64,000 nucleotides of DNA from NCBI GenBank assembly GCA_964646615.1, contig CAZYEV010000095.1:42833-106832 (forward strand). Reading direction: 5' to 3'. Under the pieces are notes generated by a model. The model saw nothing but the letters and a program-made list of their open reading frames with translations. It was not told where the DNA came from and did no database searches. The position numbers and the translations under genes are program-made. The stretch comes from M3007 sp964646615 (GTDB lineage: Bacteria > Bacteroidota > Bacteroidia > Chitinophagales > Saprospiraceae). Below are positions 1 to 9,500 of the stretch, in pieces; the first letter of the stretch is position 1; every line of letters starts with the position of its first letter.

Positions 1-749
1 AGAGCCTGAGCGGCAATGCCAATGCGGCCGCCATTGAGCGTATTCATGGCGAATTTGAAACCGAAGCCGTCTTCGCCGATGCGGTTTTCTTTCGGCACCT
101 TCACGTCGTTGTACATGATGGTGTGGGTATCGGAGGCCCGAATGCCCAACTTATCTTCTTTAGCGCCCACAACAACACCGGGCCAGGAGGTCTCGACGAT
201 AAGAGCATTGATGCCGCGGTGCTTCTTCTCGGGGTCTGTTTGCGCCATCACCAAGTGCACCTGCGACGTGCCGCCGTTGGTGATCCAGTTTTTAGTGCCG
301 TTGAGCAGGTAGTAGTCGCCCATGTCCACCGCTGTGGTGCGCTGGCTGGTGGCGTCGGAGCCGGCTTCCGGTTCGGAGAGGCAGAAGGAGCCAAGCCATT
401 CGCCGGTGGCTAATTTGGTCAGGTAGCGGCGCTTCTGCTCTTCCGTGCCGTATTTCTCTAAGCCCCAGCAAACCAAGGAGTTATTGACCGACATGATGAC
501 GGAGCAAGAGCTGTCCACCTTGCTGATTTCTTCCATGGCAATGACGTAGGAGAGCGTGTCCATGCCGCCACCGCCGTATTCGGGGGAAGTCATCATGCCT
601 AAGAAGCCCAGATCGGCCATTTTGCGCACCTGTTCGCGCGGGTAGAGCATTTTACTGTCGCGTTCGATGACGCCGGGTTTGAGTTCGTTTTGGGCAAACT
701 GGCGCGCGGCTTCGCGCACCGCTTCGTGTTCTTCAGTCAGACGAAACAT
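1..749 (-). CDS. Acyl-CoA dehydrogenase (partial, C-terminus outside window)
   Basis: Reading the minus strand from the ATG at 749 gives about 249 residues of an acyl-CoA dehydrogenase, a flavoenzyme that makes the alpha-beta double bond of acyl-CoA in fatty-acid or branched-chain amino-acid breakdown. The N-terminal helical domain opens MFRLTEEHEAVREAARQFA. The FAD/substrate segment FCLSEPEAGSDA is at roughly residues 122-133 and is followed by NGTKNWITNGG, both family signatures. The middle beta domain and the start of the C-terminal helical domain (GFGFKFAMNTLNGGRIGIA) follow, then the window ends, so the catalytic Glu region is not seen. A possible -7 box (CACCTTTG on the minus strand, 789-796) lies 40 bp upstream. 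The family is clear. The chain-length specificity (butyryl-CoA type is likely) is inference. Confidence 0.93.
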   Translation of the reverse strand, partial: MFRLTEEHEAVREAARQFAQNELKPGVIERDSKMLYPREQVRKMADLGFLGMMTSPEYGGGGMDTLSYVIAMEEISKVDSSCSVIMSVNNSLVCWGLEKYGTEEQKRRYLTKLATGEWLGSFCLSEPEAGSDATSQRTTAVDMGDYYLLNGTKNWITNGGTSQVHLVMAQTDPEKKHRGINALIVETSWPGVVVGAKEDKLGIRASDTHTIMYNDVKVPKENRIGEDGFGFKFAMNTLNGGRIGIAAQA

Positions 750-801
750 AGGTTGATCTCGAAAATTTTATCAGGTAAAGAGCCGGCGCAAAGGTGCGAC
801 T

Positions 802-1641
802 TTACAGCTGAATGTGCTTTTCGGCAGCCTGCAAGACTTCTTTATTTGGAACGCCTCCACGGTGAACGAACGCTACCACGCTGCAATGGCGGTCCACCCA
901 GTCAGTGGGCAGGGTGAGAGCGAATGAGCGCTCGACGGCCTTGTTGGCCTGCAGGGCGGGCAGGGCATCGCCGGTGGCCGAGGTAAGCACGCTGCGCAAC
1001 ACGTGGCGGTGCAGATAATTCGGTTCGGTAACTAAGTTGACCTTCTGGTAGTCCACGATGCTGTCCTGCGTGATGAGCACGGTCAGGCGGTGGTCGCCGT
1101 CTAAGTCTTGTTTAGGCGTAACGACGACCTGCGCCTCTAAGCGGCGGGTGGCAGGGTTGTACGTCTGCTTGAGGTCTACGCTGACGAGCAGCGGTTTTTC
1201 TAACTCTTCGGCAATGATGCCGGCCCAGATCTGGCGTGGCAGGTAAGGTTCCGTATCTGGCGGCACTACGCGGCGATTGATGGCTGCCGTTGGGAAGAAG
1301 AAGGCTGCGCCGATGTAATTGGCCATTTCGGTGCCTTTAGGTGTGCGGAAATCGTAGCGGCTTTGCGGATACGGCTGGTCGTAGCCCAGGGCAGCGTGAA
1401 TGGCCACGACGACCAGCTGACCTTTGTATTGCTGCTGCAAGGCCGTTAAGGCTGCGGTGCCTTCGGGGCAGTTGGGGCAGCGCACCCCGGTGAGCTCTTC
1501 GGCCAGTACGACGCGCTTTTCGCTGCCGCCACCACCGCCACCCGAACCACCCGGCTCGATGATGACCCAATTTTCATCGCAATTGGCCAGCCAAAAGGCA
1601 CCGGCGGCAAACATCCAGGCGAGGAGTTTCTTTCTGCTCAT
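802..1641 (-). CDS. Omp28-like outer membrane lipoprotein with thioredoxin-like fold
   Basis: A 279-residue protein with a lipoprotein-type leader: MSRKKLLAWMF, a short hydrophobic stretch, then a Cys at residue 21 (LANCDENW) as the likely lipidation site. A Gly/Ser-rich linker follows. The segment AEELTGVRCPNCPEGTAAL carries a CxxC pair in the position used by Omp28-related proteins of Bacteroidota, which have a thioredoxin-like fold. The remainder matches the pattern of that family (AAINRR, a beta-rich C-terminal half). The stop is 13 bp before the start-side neighbour's coding end, and both genes are on the same strand, so the upstream DUF6029 gene and this gene are probably co-transcribed. 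This pairing recurs in Bacteroidota, which suggests a joint role at the outer membrane. The biochemical role is unknown. Confidence 0.8.
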   Translation of the reverse strand: MSRKKLLAWMFAAGAFWLANCDENWVIIEPGGSGGGGGGSEKRVVLAEELTGVRCPNCPEGTAALTALQQQYKGQLVVVAIHAALGYDQPYPQSRYDFRTPKGTEMANYIGAAFFFPTAAINRRVVPPDTEPYLPRQIWAGIIAEELEKPLLVSVDLKQTYNPATRRLEAQVVVTPKQDLDGDHRLTVLITQDSIVDYQKVNLVTEPNYLHRHVLRSVLTSATGDALPALQANKAVERSFALTLPTDWVDRHCSVVAFVHRGGVPNKEVLQAAEKHIQL

Positions 1642-1654
1642 AAACGACTGTTTT

Positions 1655-3385
1655 TTAAAAGGTTGAACTGAACTGCAGGCGCACGCCGTGAAAGGTCGGC
1701 TCGTAGCGGCAAATGCCGCCGGCGCAGTTGATACCTTCTACTTGCTTGACATACGCCAGCGAAAAACGGTTGGCTCGATGCGTGTACACCACGCCGATGC
1801 TCGGGTAGTGCAGGCCGTCGTACTTCGTCTTTTCGGCGTCGTACTGCTCGGCATTCGCGTGCGGCACCTTATACATGTCGGACACAAAGATAAGCCAATG
1901 CGGCGCCAGGCCCAGCTCAGCCAGCAGGAATGCCCAGGAGCCAAATTCGTCGTCGGTCAGCAGGTACTGTGCTTCCACACGCAGCGAGCGGCGCGGCGTA
2001 AAGCGGTAGAGCCACTCTGCGTAAGGTGTGAAAGCATCTACATAGCCTTGCCATCCATTTTTGACCCAGGGCACGACGTCGTTGGAGTCTTCCGGGTCGT
2101 CTTTAAACTGGTAGGTACTGATGTCGTATTTGAGGAATTGCAGACCGACGAGCAGCTGCCATTTGCGGCCCTTTTTGTAGGTGAACTCGGGCGCGATTTC
2201 GCGGTAGATGCTGCGCCCGTCGAGGAGGTAGATGTCCGAGATGTTGAGGCCGATGGTGGCGTTTTTGTTCAGGCTGTACCGGATGTCGAACTGGTAGCCC
2301 GTCTCGCCCAGTTCCTGTGTGTTGGGGGCAAAGCGGGCCGGCAGGCGGAACGTGTTCTGGCGGGCCAACGGAGGCAGGTAATTGATCTGGCCTTGTACGC
2401 CGATTTGGAACGGGTCGGTGCGGAAGCGGAAGTCCTTGGTGTACTTGGCCTCTAAGGTGATGCCCAGCCCTTCGGTGGCGTAGGCTAAGCTGGTGTAGAG
2501 CATGTAGCCGTCGGTATTGACCAGAATACCTGTGATGGTGTCGGCCCGAATGCTGGCAATGGAGCCGTTGGGCAGGTAAATAGTGTCATAAACCACCAGC
2601 TGGCGGAACTCATTGAAAATAACATCGGGCGTTTTGTAGGCGCCCTCGACAAACCAGGTGAAGTTGCCGGCTGTCAGCGTGTTGTAGAGCGAGAAGGCGT
2701 AGGTATTGTACTTGATGCTGTCGCGTCGCTGGTATCGGCGCATTTCACTGACGACGCGGTTGATGGTCTCGCGGTCAGCGGTGCGCGCCACCGCGCCAAA
2801 GCCGGGCGCTATGGAAAAGTTTTTAGTGGAGTCGGGGCGAATAAAGCCCTCTATAGCCCCGCCGCGAATGACAGCACCGTAGGTGTTGAATTGGCGTTTT
2901 TGTCGGCCCGTGAAGGCTTTGATTTTCCAGTTTTCGCCAAACCGATAGCCCGCCTGCACGCCGTAGAGGGCGTTGTCAATCATGAGCGCCCGCTCCTCGT
3001 AAGCGCGAAAGAGGATGCCCGAGCCTATCTGGTCGTATAGGTAACCGGCCGATACATCGAAGCCGTAAATCTCTTTGTGCACATACCAGCGCCCGATGCC
3101 CTCGCCCGTGAAGGAGCCGGTAGGGTTGAGCAAGTTAGAGTTGTTGAACAGATCGAAACGCAGCCCCATGTCGAAGCCCCAGTTGGAGTAATTGAGCGCC
3201 AGCCAGCTTTCGGCGCCGAACTTCTGATTGTCGTACTGCGGCGTGCCTGTAGCGCCAATTTTCGGGTCGGCGATGAAAAAATTGGCATTCGATTGCACGT
3301 TGCCGGTGATGCGCGGAGTATTGATCTGCGCAGAAACACGCGCTGCCGCCAAAAAGGCACACAGCATCAGTAGGATAAGCCTCAT
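1655..3385 (-). CDS. DUF6029 family outer membrane protein
   Basis: A 576-residue beta-rich protein of the DUF6029 type. I chose the ATG at 3385 because it opens a good signal peptide (MRLILLMLCAFLAAARVSAQ). The longer reading from 3502 adds 39 residues with no leader character. After the signal come INTPRITGNVQSNANFF and then many alternating hydrophobic/aromatic strands, e.g. WGFDMGLRFDLFNNSN, YGFDVSAGYLYDQIGSG and FRAYEERAL, typical of this family. The chain ends in an aromatic residue (LQFSSTF), as outer-membrane barrels do. It lies directly upstream of the Omp28-like lipoprotein gene with a 13-bp gap. A structural or binding role at the outer membrane is inference. No catalytic motif is visible. 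Confidence 0.75.
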   Translation of the reverse strand: MRLILLMLCAFLAAARVSAQINTPRITGNVQSNANFFIADPKIGATGTPQYDNQKFGAESWLALNYSNWGFDMGLRFDLFNNSNLLNPTGSFTGEGIGRWYVHKEIYGFDVSAGYLYDQIGSGILFRAYEERALMIDNALYGVQAGYRFGENWKIKAFTGRQKRQFNTYGAVIRGGAIEGFIRPDSTKNFSIAPGFGAVARTADRETINRVVSEMRRYQRRDSIKYNTYAFSLYNTLTAGNFTWFVEGAYKTPDVIFNEFRQLVVYDTIYLPNGSIASIRADTITGILVNTDGYMLYTSLAYATEGLGITLEAKYTKDFRFRTDPFQIGVQGQINYLPPLARQNTFRLPARFAPNTQELGETGYQFDIRYSLNKNATIGLNISDIYLLDGRSIYREIAPEFTYKKGRKWQLLVGLQFLKYDISTYQFKDDPEDSNDVVPWVKNGWQGYVDAFTPYAEWLYRFTPRRSLRVEAQYLLTDDEFGSWAFLLAELGLAPHWLIFVSDMYKVPHANAEQYDAEKTKYDGLHYPSIGVVYTHRANRFSLAYVKQVEGINCAGGICRYEPTFHGVRLQFSSTF

Positions 3386-3941
3386 AACAATGCTATTACA
3401 TGGGCATTTGTCTTGCCGGCAAATGTAGGGCGGCCCTGCTGTCTGCATCCAAATAAATCGCCTTCGGCAAAATTTCAGGGTTGCGTAATGTAAAAACAAC
3501 ATACATTAGCCGCTGAAAATACGCAGCATACTAAATGGAGAAAAGCCTTTAATCCTCTGATTTTCAGGACTCCTAAGTCCGCGCGAAGGCGTTTTTTCTG
3601 GTTCTTTGCAGCTTCAAAGGCAGCAATCTCTTTACCTTTTTATCCCTATCCGGTTTCACTCTGGTAATTGGCCAGCGGGTGTTTTTTCATTTTTTCTTTA
3701 GTAAAAAATGACCTGCGCGTCAGAGGGAAAGCTAAGCCTGATCTTTTTAATTCATTATTTACCGTCGTCGCTTATGAAAAGTCCGTTTACCCTCGAAGAT
3801 TGTAGCCCTTGTTCCTGCTTTTCAGGCATATCCAGGTTTCGCTATTTCAGCACGATTTGGCTTTTGCGGTGAGCATTCGCCGATTCAGATGTCCCTGACA
3901 CGGTCTCTTGATTGGCCTCTCACCGCTAAAAGACAGCAGTC
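3386..3941. other. 556-bp intergenic region between divergent genes
   Basis: This is an AT-rich stretch between the divergent DUF6029 gene and the 503-residue protein gene. It contains an 8-bp inverted repeat CATTTTTT (3688-3695) / AAAAAATG (3703-3710) with a 7-nt loop. A Cys-containing 32-codon ORF (3774-3872) is possible but has no support beyond an ATG. No clear TAnnTTTG promoter for either gene was found. I see no gene here that I can defend. Confidence 0.5.
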
Positions 3942-5453
3942 ATGCGCGATTTAGTCGAACTCATCCACCGCCTTCCGTGGGCCAGGCTGCAGTCCAGCCC
4001 GGTTTGGAGCACTTTGCTGCCGCCCGACACTAAGATGGCCCGCCTTTTTTCGCTCGTTCAGGCCAATGCAGACCTGACGGAGGCCGAAGCGGCTGCCCGG
4101 CTATACGGCAGCGCCGATGCCCTCAGTCGCCTGCGCAGCCTGAAGAGCAAAACCAAAGAGCGCCTGCTGGGCGCCATTTTCCTGCTCGAACCCAACGAAG
4201 TGGCCTTCTCCGACCGCCAACAGGCGCATTACGAGTGCCAACGCCGCTGGGCCACGGCGCTGACCCTTTCGCATAAAAAGGTCTCTGGCATCGCCGCAGA
4301 GCAGCTCGAACTCATGCTCCGCCATGCCGAACACTTCGAGTTTACGGAACTGGCCATGAGCGCGGCCTTTCATCTGCGCCATCACTACGGCATCCTCATG
4401 GGCGACGCAGAAAAATACCGCTACTACCGCCAGCTGTACCGCCAGTATCAGGTCCTGTGGTCGCTCGAAAACGAAGCCGAAGAACTCTACGCCGACGTCA
4501 TAAGCGTCATGGCCAATACGCGCGCGCCTCAGCAAGATATAGCCCGTACGGCAGAGGCTTACTTCCGGCGCATCGAGCCGCACCTGCAGGCGCACACCTC
4601 ATTCCGGCTACACCTCAACGGGCGGCTGCTGCAAATACTGGCTTACAGCAGCCGACACGACTACCGCACCGTGGCCGACCTGTGCGAACAGGCGCTGGCC
4701 TTCTTTCAGCACAAACCCTACCAGAGCCAACTGCCGCAGCAAGTCTTTTACTACCAGCTCGTCGTCAGCTGTGTCCATCTGCGCGACTTCGCACGCGGGC
4801 AGGCCGTCCTGCGCGAACACGGACACATTTACCCGCCCGGCTCCTTCAACTGGTACAAGGTACAGGAACTGTACTTCCTGCTGGCCACACACACACAACA
4901 CTACGACGACGCTTTTGACACCTGCATGGCCGTCTTGCGCGAAGCAGACCTGGCCAAACAGCCACCCCACATCCGGGAAACCTGGAAAATCTACGAGGCC
5001 TACGCCCAACTGCTGGCCCGCACGCGCCGCGCCGACCGCCTGCCTGACCCGAACTTCCGCGTGGGCAAGTTCCTCAACGAAGTGCCGACTTTCTCCAAAG
5101 ACCGCCGCGGCATGAACATCCCGGTGCTCATCGCTCAGCTGCTGTTCGACATTCAGCAAAAGCGCTACGACGCCGCCTTAGACCGCGTAGAGGCACTGAG
5201 CAAATACACCGACCGCTACGTGCGCAAGAACGAACTCTTCCGCAGCAACTGCTTCCTGAAAATGCTGCTGCAAATTCCGCAGGCGGCGTTCCACCGCGAG
5301 GCCGCAGCGCGCAAGGCCCAGCGCTATCGCGATATGCTGGCACAAATGCCGATGGAAATTGCCAACCAGCCGCACGAAATCGAGGTCATCCCCTACGAAA
5401 ATTTGTGGGAAATGGCGCTCGAAATGCTGCCGCTAAAGCGCATACACCCATAG
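3942..5453 (+). CDS. Uncharacterised alpha-helical protein
   Basis: I do not recognise this 503-residue protein. It has no signal peptide and no membrane segment. It is rich in Ala, Leu, Arg, Gln and aromatic residues in long amphipathic helices, for example YRYYRQLYRQYQVLWSLENE, which resembles a TPR-like or other helical-repeat solenoid without matching the TPR consensus clearly. The N-terminus (LVELIHRLPWARLQSSP, then MARLFSLVQANADLTEAEAA) could be a small helical module, possibly DNA- or protein-binding. It stands alone: the upstream gap is over 500 bp and the downstream gene trxB converges on it. The coding frame is convincing from length and codon use. A cytoplasmic scaffold or regulator is a guess. 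Confidence 0.75.
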   Translation: MRDLVELIHRLPWARLQSSPVWSTLLPPDTKMARLFSLVQANADLTEAEAAARLYGSADALSRLRSLKSKTKERLLGAIFLLEPNEVAFSDRQQAHYECQRRWATALTLSHKKVSGIAAEQLELMLRHAEHFEFTELAMSAAFHLRHHYGILMGDAEKYRYYRQLYRQYQVLWSLENEAEELYADVISVMANTRAPQQDIARTAEAYFRRIEPHLQAHTSFRLHLNGRLLQILAYSSRHDYRTVADLCEQALAFFQHKPYQSQLPQQVFYYQLVVSCVHLRDFARGQAVLREHGHIYPPGSFNWYKVQELYFLLATHTQHYDDAFDTCMAVLREADLAKQPPHIRETWKIYEAYAQLLARTRRADRLPDPNFRVGKFLNEVPTFSKDRRGMNIPVLIAQLLFDIQQKRYDAALDRVEALSKYTDRYVRKNELFRSNCFLKMLLQIPQAAFHREAAARKAQRYRDMLAQMPMEIANQPHEIEVIPYENLWEMALEMLPLKRIHP

Positions 5454-5458
5454 CACGT

Positions 5459-5488
5459 CCAATTCCCTCGACAATTGCAAGGAATTGG
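5459..5488. terminator. Possible bidirectional hairpin between convergent genes
   Basis: The arms CCAATTCC (5459-5466) and GGAATTGG (5481-5488) pair perfectly across a 14-nt loop, between the stop of the helical protein gene and the stop of trxB. There is no long T-run on either side, so termination activity is uncertain. Confidence 0.35.
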
Positions 5489-5505
5489 GGCCTGAGAGGG
5501 TATCG

Positions 5506-6438
5506 TTAATAGCCTTGTTGCACTAAGTAGCGCTCGGCATCCAGTGCGGCCATGCAGCCTGTGCCGGCAGCCGTAACGGCCTGGCGATAGACTTTATCCT
5601 GCGCATCGCCGCAGGCAAAGACGCCGGGTATTTTGGTCGTGGTGCGGCCGGGTGTGGTGATGATGTAGCCGCTTTCGTCTAAGTCGAGCCAATCGCGGAA
5701 AATGTCCGTGTTGGGTTTGTGGCCGATGGCAACGAAGAAGCCGGTTACAGGCAACACGGTGCGCTCGCCGGTTTTGTTGTTGACGATGCGGACGCCCTCG
5801 ACAACCTGGTCGCCCAGAATCTCCTCTGCCTCGGTGTTCCAGTGCACCTCGATGTTGGGCGTATTGAGCACGCGCTGCTGCATGATCTTAGAGGCCCGCA
5901 TTTCGTCGCGGCGCACCAACAGGTGCACTTTGGTGCAGATTTTGGCCAGATACGTGCTCTCCTCAGCCGCCGTATCGCCGCCACCGACGACGGCCACCTC
6001 CTGATTGCGGAAGAAGAAGCCATCGCATACGGCGCAGGCCGATACACCTGAGTTTTGCAAGCGCTCTTCACCGGGAATGCCCAGCCATTTGGCGCTGGCG
6101 CCCGTAGCAATAATGACAGTGGGCGAGTGGATTTCATGGCCACTCTCCGACCAGACCTTGTGCATCGTTGGGTCGGAGAAGTCCACGCGCACAATCATTT
6201 CGTTGCGAATGTCGGTGCCAAAGCGCTCGGCCTGCCGGCGAAAGTCGTCCATCATTTCAGGGCCGGTGCGCCCTTCGGGGTAGCCCGGATAGTTTTCCAC
6301 TTCAGTAGTGATCATGAGCTGCCCTCCGGGTTGAGGGCCCGTGTACATAACGGGTTTTAGGCCCGCGCGCGCCGCATAAATAGCAGCCGTATAGCCAGCC
6401 GGGCCAGAGCCGATAATTAAACATTTCACTTTTTCCAT
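5506..6438 (-). CDS. trxB: Thioredoxin-disulfide reductase
   Basis: This 310-residue flavoprotein transfers electrons from NADPH through FAD and a redox disulfide to thioredoxin in the cytoplasm. The FAD-binding GxGxxG is at residues 10-15 (GSGPAG). The catalytic pair is C135-A-V-C138 in CAVCDGFFF. The NADPH-binding GGGDTAAEE follows at about residue 152. Near the C-terminus GVFACGDAQDKVYRQ is the second FAD motif. The length fits the low-molecular-weight bacterial enzymes. CAVC replaces the common CATC, a variant seen in Bacteroidota. It is probably a single-gene transcript: a TACCTTTG -7 box lies only 9 bp upstream of the ATG, so the 5' leader would be very short or absent. Identification is secure. 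Confidence 0.97.
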   Translation of the reverse strand: MEKVKCLIIGSGPAGYTAAIYAARAGLKPVMYTGPQPGGQLMITTEVENYPGYPEGRTGPEMMDDFRRQAERFGTDIRNEMIVRVDFSDPTMHKVWSESGHEIHSPTVIIATGASAKWLGIPGEERLQNSGVSACAVCDGFFFRNQEVAVVGGGDTAAEESTYLAKICTKVHLLVRRDEMRASKIMQQRVLNTPNIEVHWNTEAEEILGDQVVEGVRIVNNKTGERTVLPVTGFFVAIGHKPNTDIFRDWLDLDESGYIITTPGRTTTKIPGVFACGDAQDKVYRQAVTAAGTGCMAALDAERYLVQQGY

Positions 6439-6446
6439 AGCGGCGA

Positions 6447-6454
6447 CAAAGGTA
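6447..6454 (-). promoter_or_regulatory. Bacteroidota-type -7 box for trxB
   Basis: On the minus strand this reads TACCTTTG, matching TAnnTTTG exactly. A CTTG at 6473-6476 lies 18 bp upstream as a possible -33 element. The box is 9 bp from the trxB ATG, so the transcript would start almost at the start codon. Confidence 0.6.
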
Positions 6455-6555
6455 GAGGCATCCGCTCAAGCAGCAAGTAGGGCAAGACGATGTGGTTTGG
6501 GTGTTTTTCAACGATGCCACAACGCTGACGTAGCAGCATCAGCAACCCCTTTTGC

Positions 6556-9500
6556 TCACCGCACCTGCACGTATGCCGAGCGTACGTTGTTGTGCCCTGT
6601 CCATACCATTACCCGATAAAGCCCAGACGGCACGGCCGTCAGTACCACCGGCCACTGGTGCTCGCCGCCGGGCAGGTGGCGCGCCTGTTCCCACAGCAGA
6701 CGCCCGGATGGGTCATACACCTGTAGATGCACCGCCCCTCCCTGCTCGAGCGCGAACTGAACGCTGAAGACCCCCGTGGTCGGGTTCGGAAGGACGCGCA
6801 ACGGCGCTGTGGCGGGCTGCGTTGGCACTGGTGCGCGGGTTATGGTGTCGGCACACAGGTTGTCCAACAGGGCCTGGTACTTAGGAGCCGTTTGCAAGTA
6901 AGGCGGCTGCAGGTCAATGTCGTTGAGCACGCCCCAGGAGCCATAGACGCTTTCCTGCGGGGAGGCTAAGCTGAAATTGCCAAACAGACGGCTGCCCCAG
7001 GCTCGAATAGTATCGAGCATGTCGTTGTAGAGGGCGTAAATGCCCGGGCTGTACTGGGCATCCCACATGGTCTGCTGATAGGGGTAAGGAATGCCAAAAA
7101 CATTGCCTACAAAATGCTGGCCGCCTTCGTAATTGACAACCTCTTTGCCGTAGAGCTGGATGTTGAAATAGTCTTGCCGCACGAAAGGCCGAAATTCGGC
7201 CCAATGGTTGCGCGCGTTAGCGAGGATGTCGTCCACGGTGCTGCCGGCGTGCAGGACGGGCTTGCCCTCGCTGGAGTGGTCTAGCCCGATGTAGCTGGTA
7301 GGCGAGCCGTAGTCCCATTCGGAGGGAGGCAGTTGCGCCAGGATTTGCTCGTTGAGGTAGTTGAAGCCGGCCTGAAGGCCCAGCACGCGCTTGACGCGGT
7401 GTTTTCGAGGGCCAAAAACCTGGTGCCAGATGCGGAAGACATGCCCGGCTTTTTCGGCCATGGCCCGCCCGTAGTTGAGGTTGGCCGGGCGGTTCTGGTC
7501 GTTGTAATGGGCCTGGTCGAAGAGCCAGTTCCACACCTCGTTGCTGTATTCCAGATAGATGGTGAGCGAAGTGTCTAAGCGGTCGCGAAAGAGTTCGGCC
7601 ATGCGCGCGATGTACTCGTCGTCAGCGGCGTGCGGCACACAGATCCAGACGTCCTTTTTGGTCTGATTGGCCAGGGTAATCATGACCTCGTAAGGCACGC
7701 CTTGAGGCGTTCCATAGGTGAAATAGTTGAGTGAGGTACGCTCGTGCCAGTGGCGCACGGGATTATTATTGGTGGCCCCCCAATCCATAAAGCGCAGGGC
7801 CTGGAAGGGCGCGATTTTTTCCAGAAAGACCTCGTAGAAGGGATTTTCCTCTAAGTTGACGAACTTGTCTTGCAAGCGCAGGAGGCGGAAGTTGCGCACA
7901 GGGTTGCTGGCCTGCGAGGCTTCGATGTTGAGGATGACGATGTCGGTGCCGGTTACGTTGAACTGCAGGCGTCCGGGAGTAGTGCTGACGGCGGTGGCGT
8001 TTCCACTGACAGTGACGGTGCCTTGCCCGTCGAACAGCAGCACGTAAGGGCCAGGCGGCAGGTTGGCGCCCTCGGTGGAGACGACGTAGCGCACTTTATT
8101 GGGCACGCCGTTGGCCATTTGCGGGATGTGCGTGGGGTAACCGTCAGGCGTTCGGGCGATGAGGTTTTCGTTGCCATTGCTCCAGCAATAGCAGGCGTCG
8201 TTGTAAGCCACGATGTTGGGCCGCACGTGTTTCATGCGGTTGCGCAGCGGGCGTTCGGGCACCCAGTCGGCAAAGCCGCTCAGGTTGGTGCCGATAGCCA
8301 TGCGGCAGGTGGCGGGTTGCCAGCCCGGGCAGGTAGTGCTGTCCACGGGGACGTGCAGCGTGTAGCGGTCGGCGCAGCCTTCGGGGCTGCTGGCTTCGTA
8401 GGTGTAGGCGCCGGCGGTCAGGTTGTGGAACTCGTTGACGTTCACGGGCGTCAGCACGGTGCCGCTGGCGTTGCGCAGCGTATAGGCCGCCGTGCCGTTG
8501 TTGACGCGGAGGATGCCGCCGGTGCCGGAGCAGGTAGCTGGCCGCACGAGCGCAAAGCTGCTCTGGCACGGGAAGGTGCCATCGGGCCGGCGTACCGTGA
8601 TAAGGCGTGTTACCGTATGCTGTTGGCCTGCGGCATCGCGCACGGTGAGCCGCACCGGCAGCTGGCCCAGCGCCGTGTAGGTGTGCACCTGGCTCACACC
8701 GGTAGCAGTAGGCGAGCCATCGCCGAAGTCCCACAGATAGCTGGCCAGCGGCAACCCTTCGGGGTCGTAGCTGGCTGCAGCCGAAAGGTTGACGGTGAGC
8801 GGCACACTGCCATCGGTGGGCGACGCCGTGATGACGGCCACGGGCGGCAGGTCGAGCGTTACAGTGTTGTCGGGCGCAGCGCAGGCGTAAGATTTGGCCA
8901 GCCGGATTTCATCGGCGGTGCCGTTGTTAGGGCTATTGCCCAGATAAAGGTGTACACTTCGGAAAAGAAAAGGGTCGGGGGTATTCTGGGCAATGGTTGG
9001 CGTCGTGGGTGGTCCGGCAGTGCCTAATGCGGGTGGATTGACAAACAACTCAACGGCGGTATGTTGGTCTAAAAACGTCAATTTCAGCACAAAAAAGGCT
9101 GTAGTGCCAATGGTTACGGGCACGTTGGTGGGATAGTAGCTGTTGCCGATGCGGAGGGTCCAGCGGCGTTGGCCGCCCACGTCGCTGTGGCCTTCGAAGT
9201 AGCCAAACTCTACGCGGCGCTGCGTGCAGTCGTTGCACCAGGCGAGGGCTTCGCTGTGAATGCCGGCGAAGACAGATTGGCTGTTGTTCTGGCTTTTGCG
9301 CAGCAGTGCGCTCATCCACAGCGTGTGGCCCTTTCGGGTGCCGATGGCCTCGCTGCCAGGCAGGATGTAGTCGGCAAACGGACCGTTGGGGTCGGTGTCG
9401 AGCAGGCGCCCGGCGGTCAGGTATTCGCGTCCGCCCTGGGCCTGGCCGCCATGGGTGCGCAGGGCACCGTACGCAAGCGAGCCGTTAGCGGCCTGATAGC

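Noticed and set aside
1688..2455. Plus-strand ORF of 255 codons
   Set aside because: Antisense to the DUF6029 gene; Val/Arg/Glu-rich shadow with no family character.
3774..3872. 32-codon ORF with CSPCSC in the 3.4-3.9 kb spacer
   Set aside because: It has no promoter, no leader and no visible ribosome-binding site; the composition is compatible with chance.
7870..9027. Long plus-strand ORF of 385 codons
   Set aside because: It is fully antisense to the T9SS glycosidase-like gene and its Gly/Val/Ala-rich, His-rich composition is that of an antisense shadow in a GC-rich genome.
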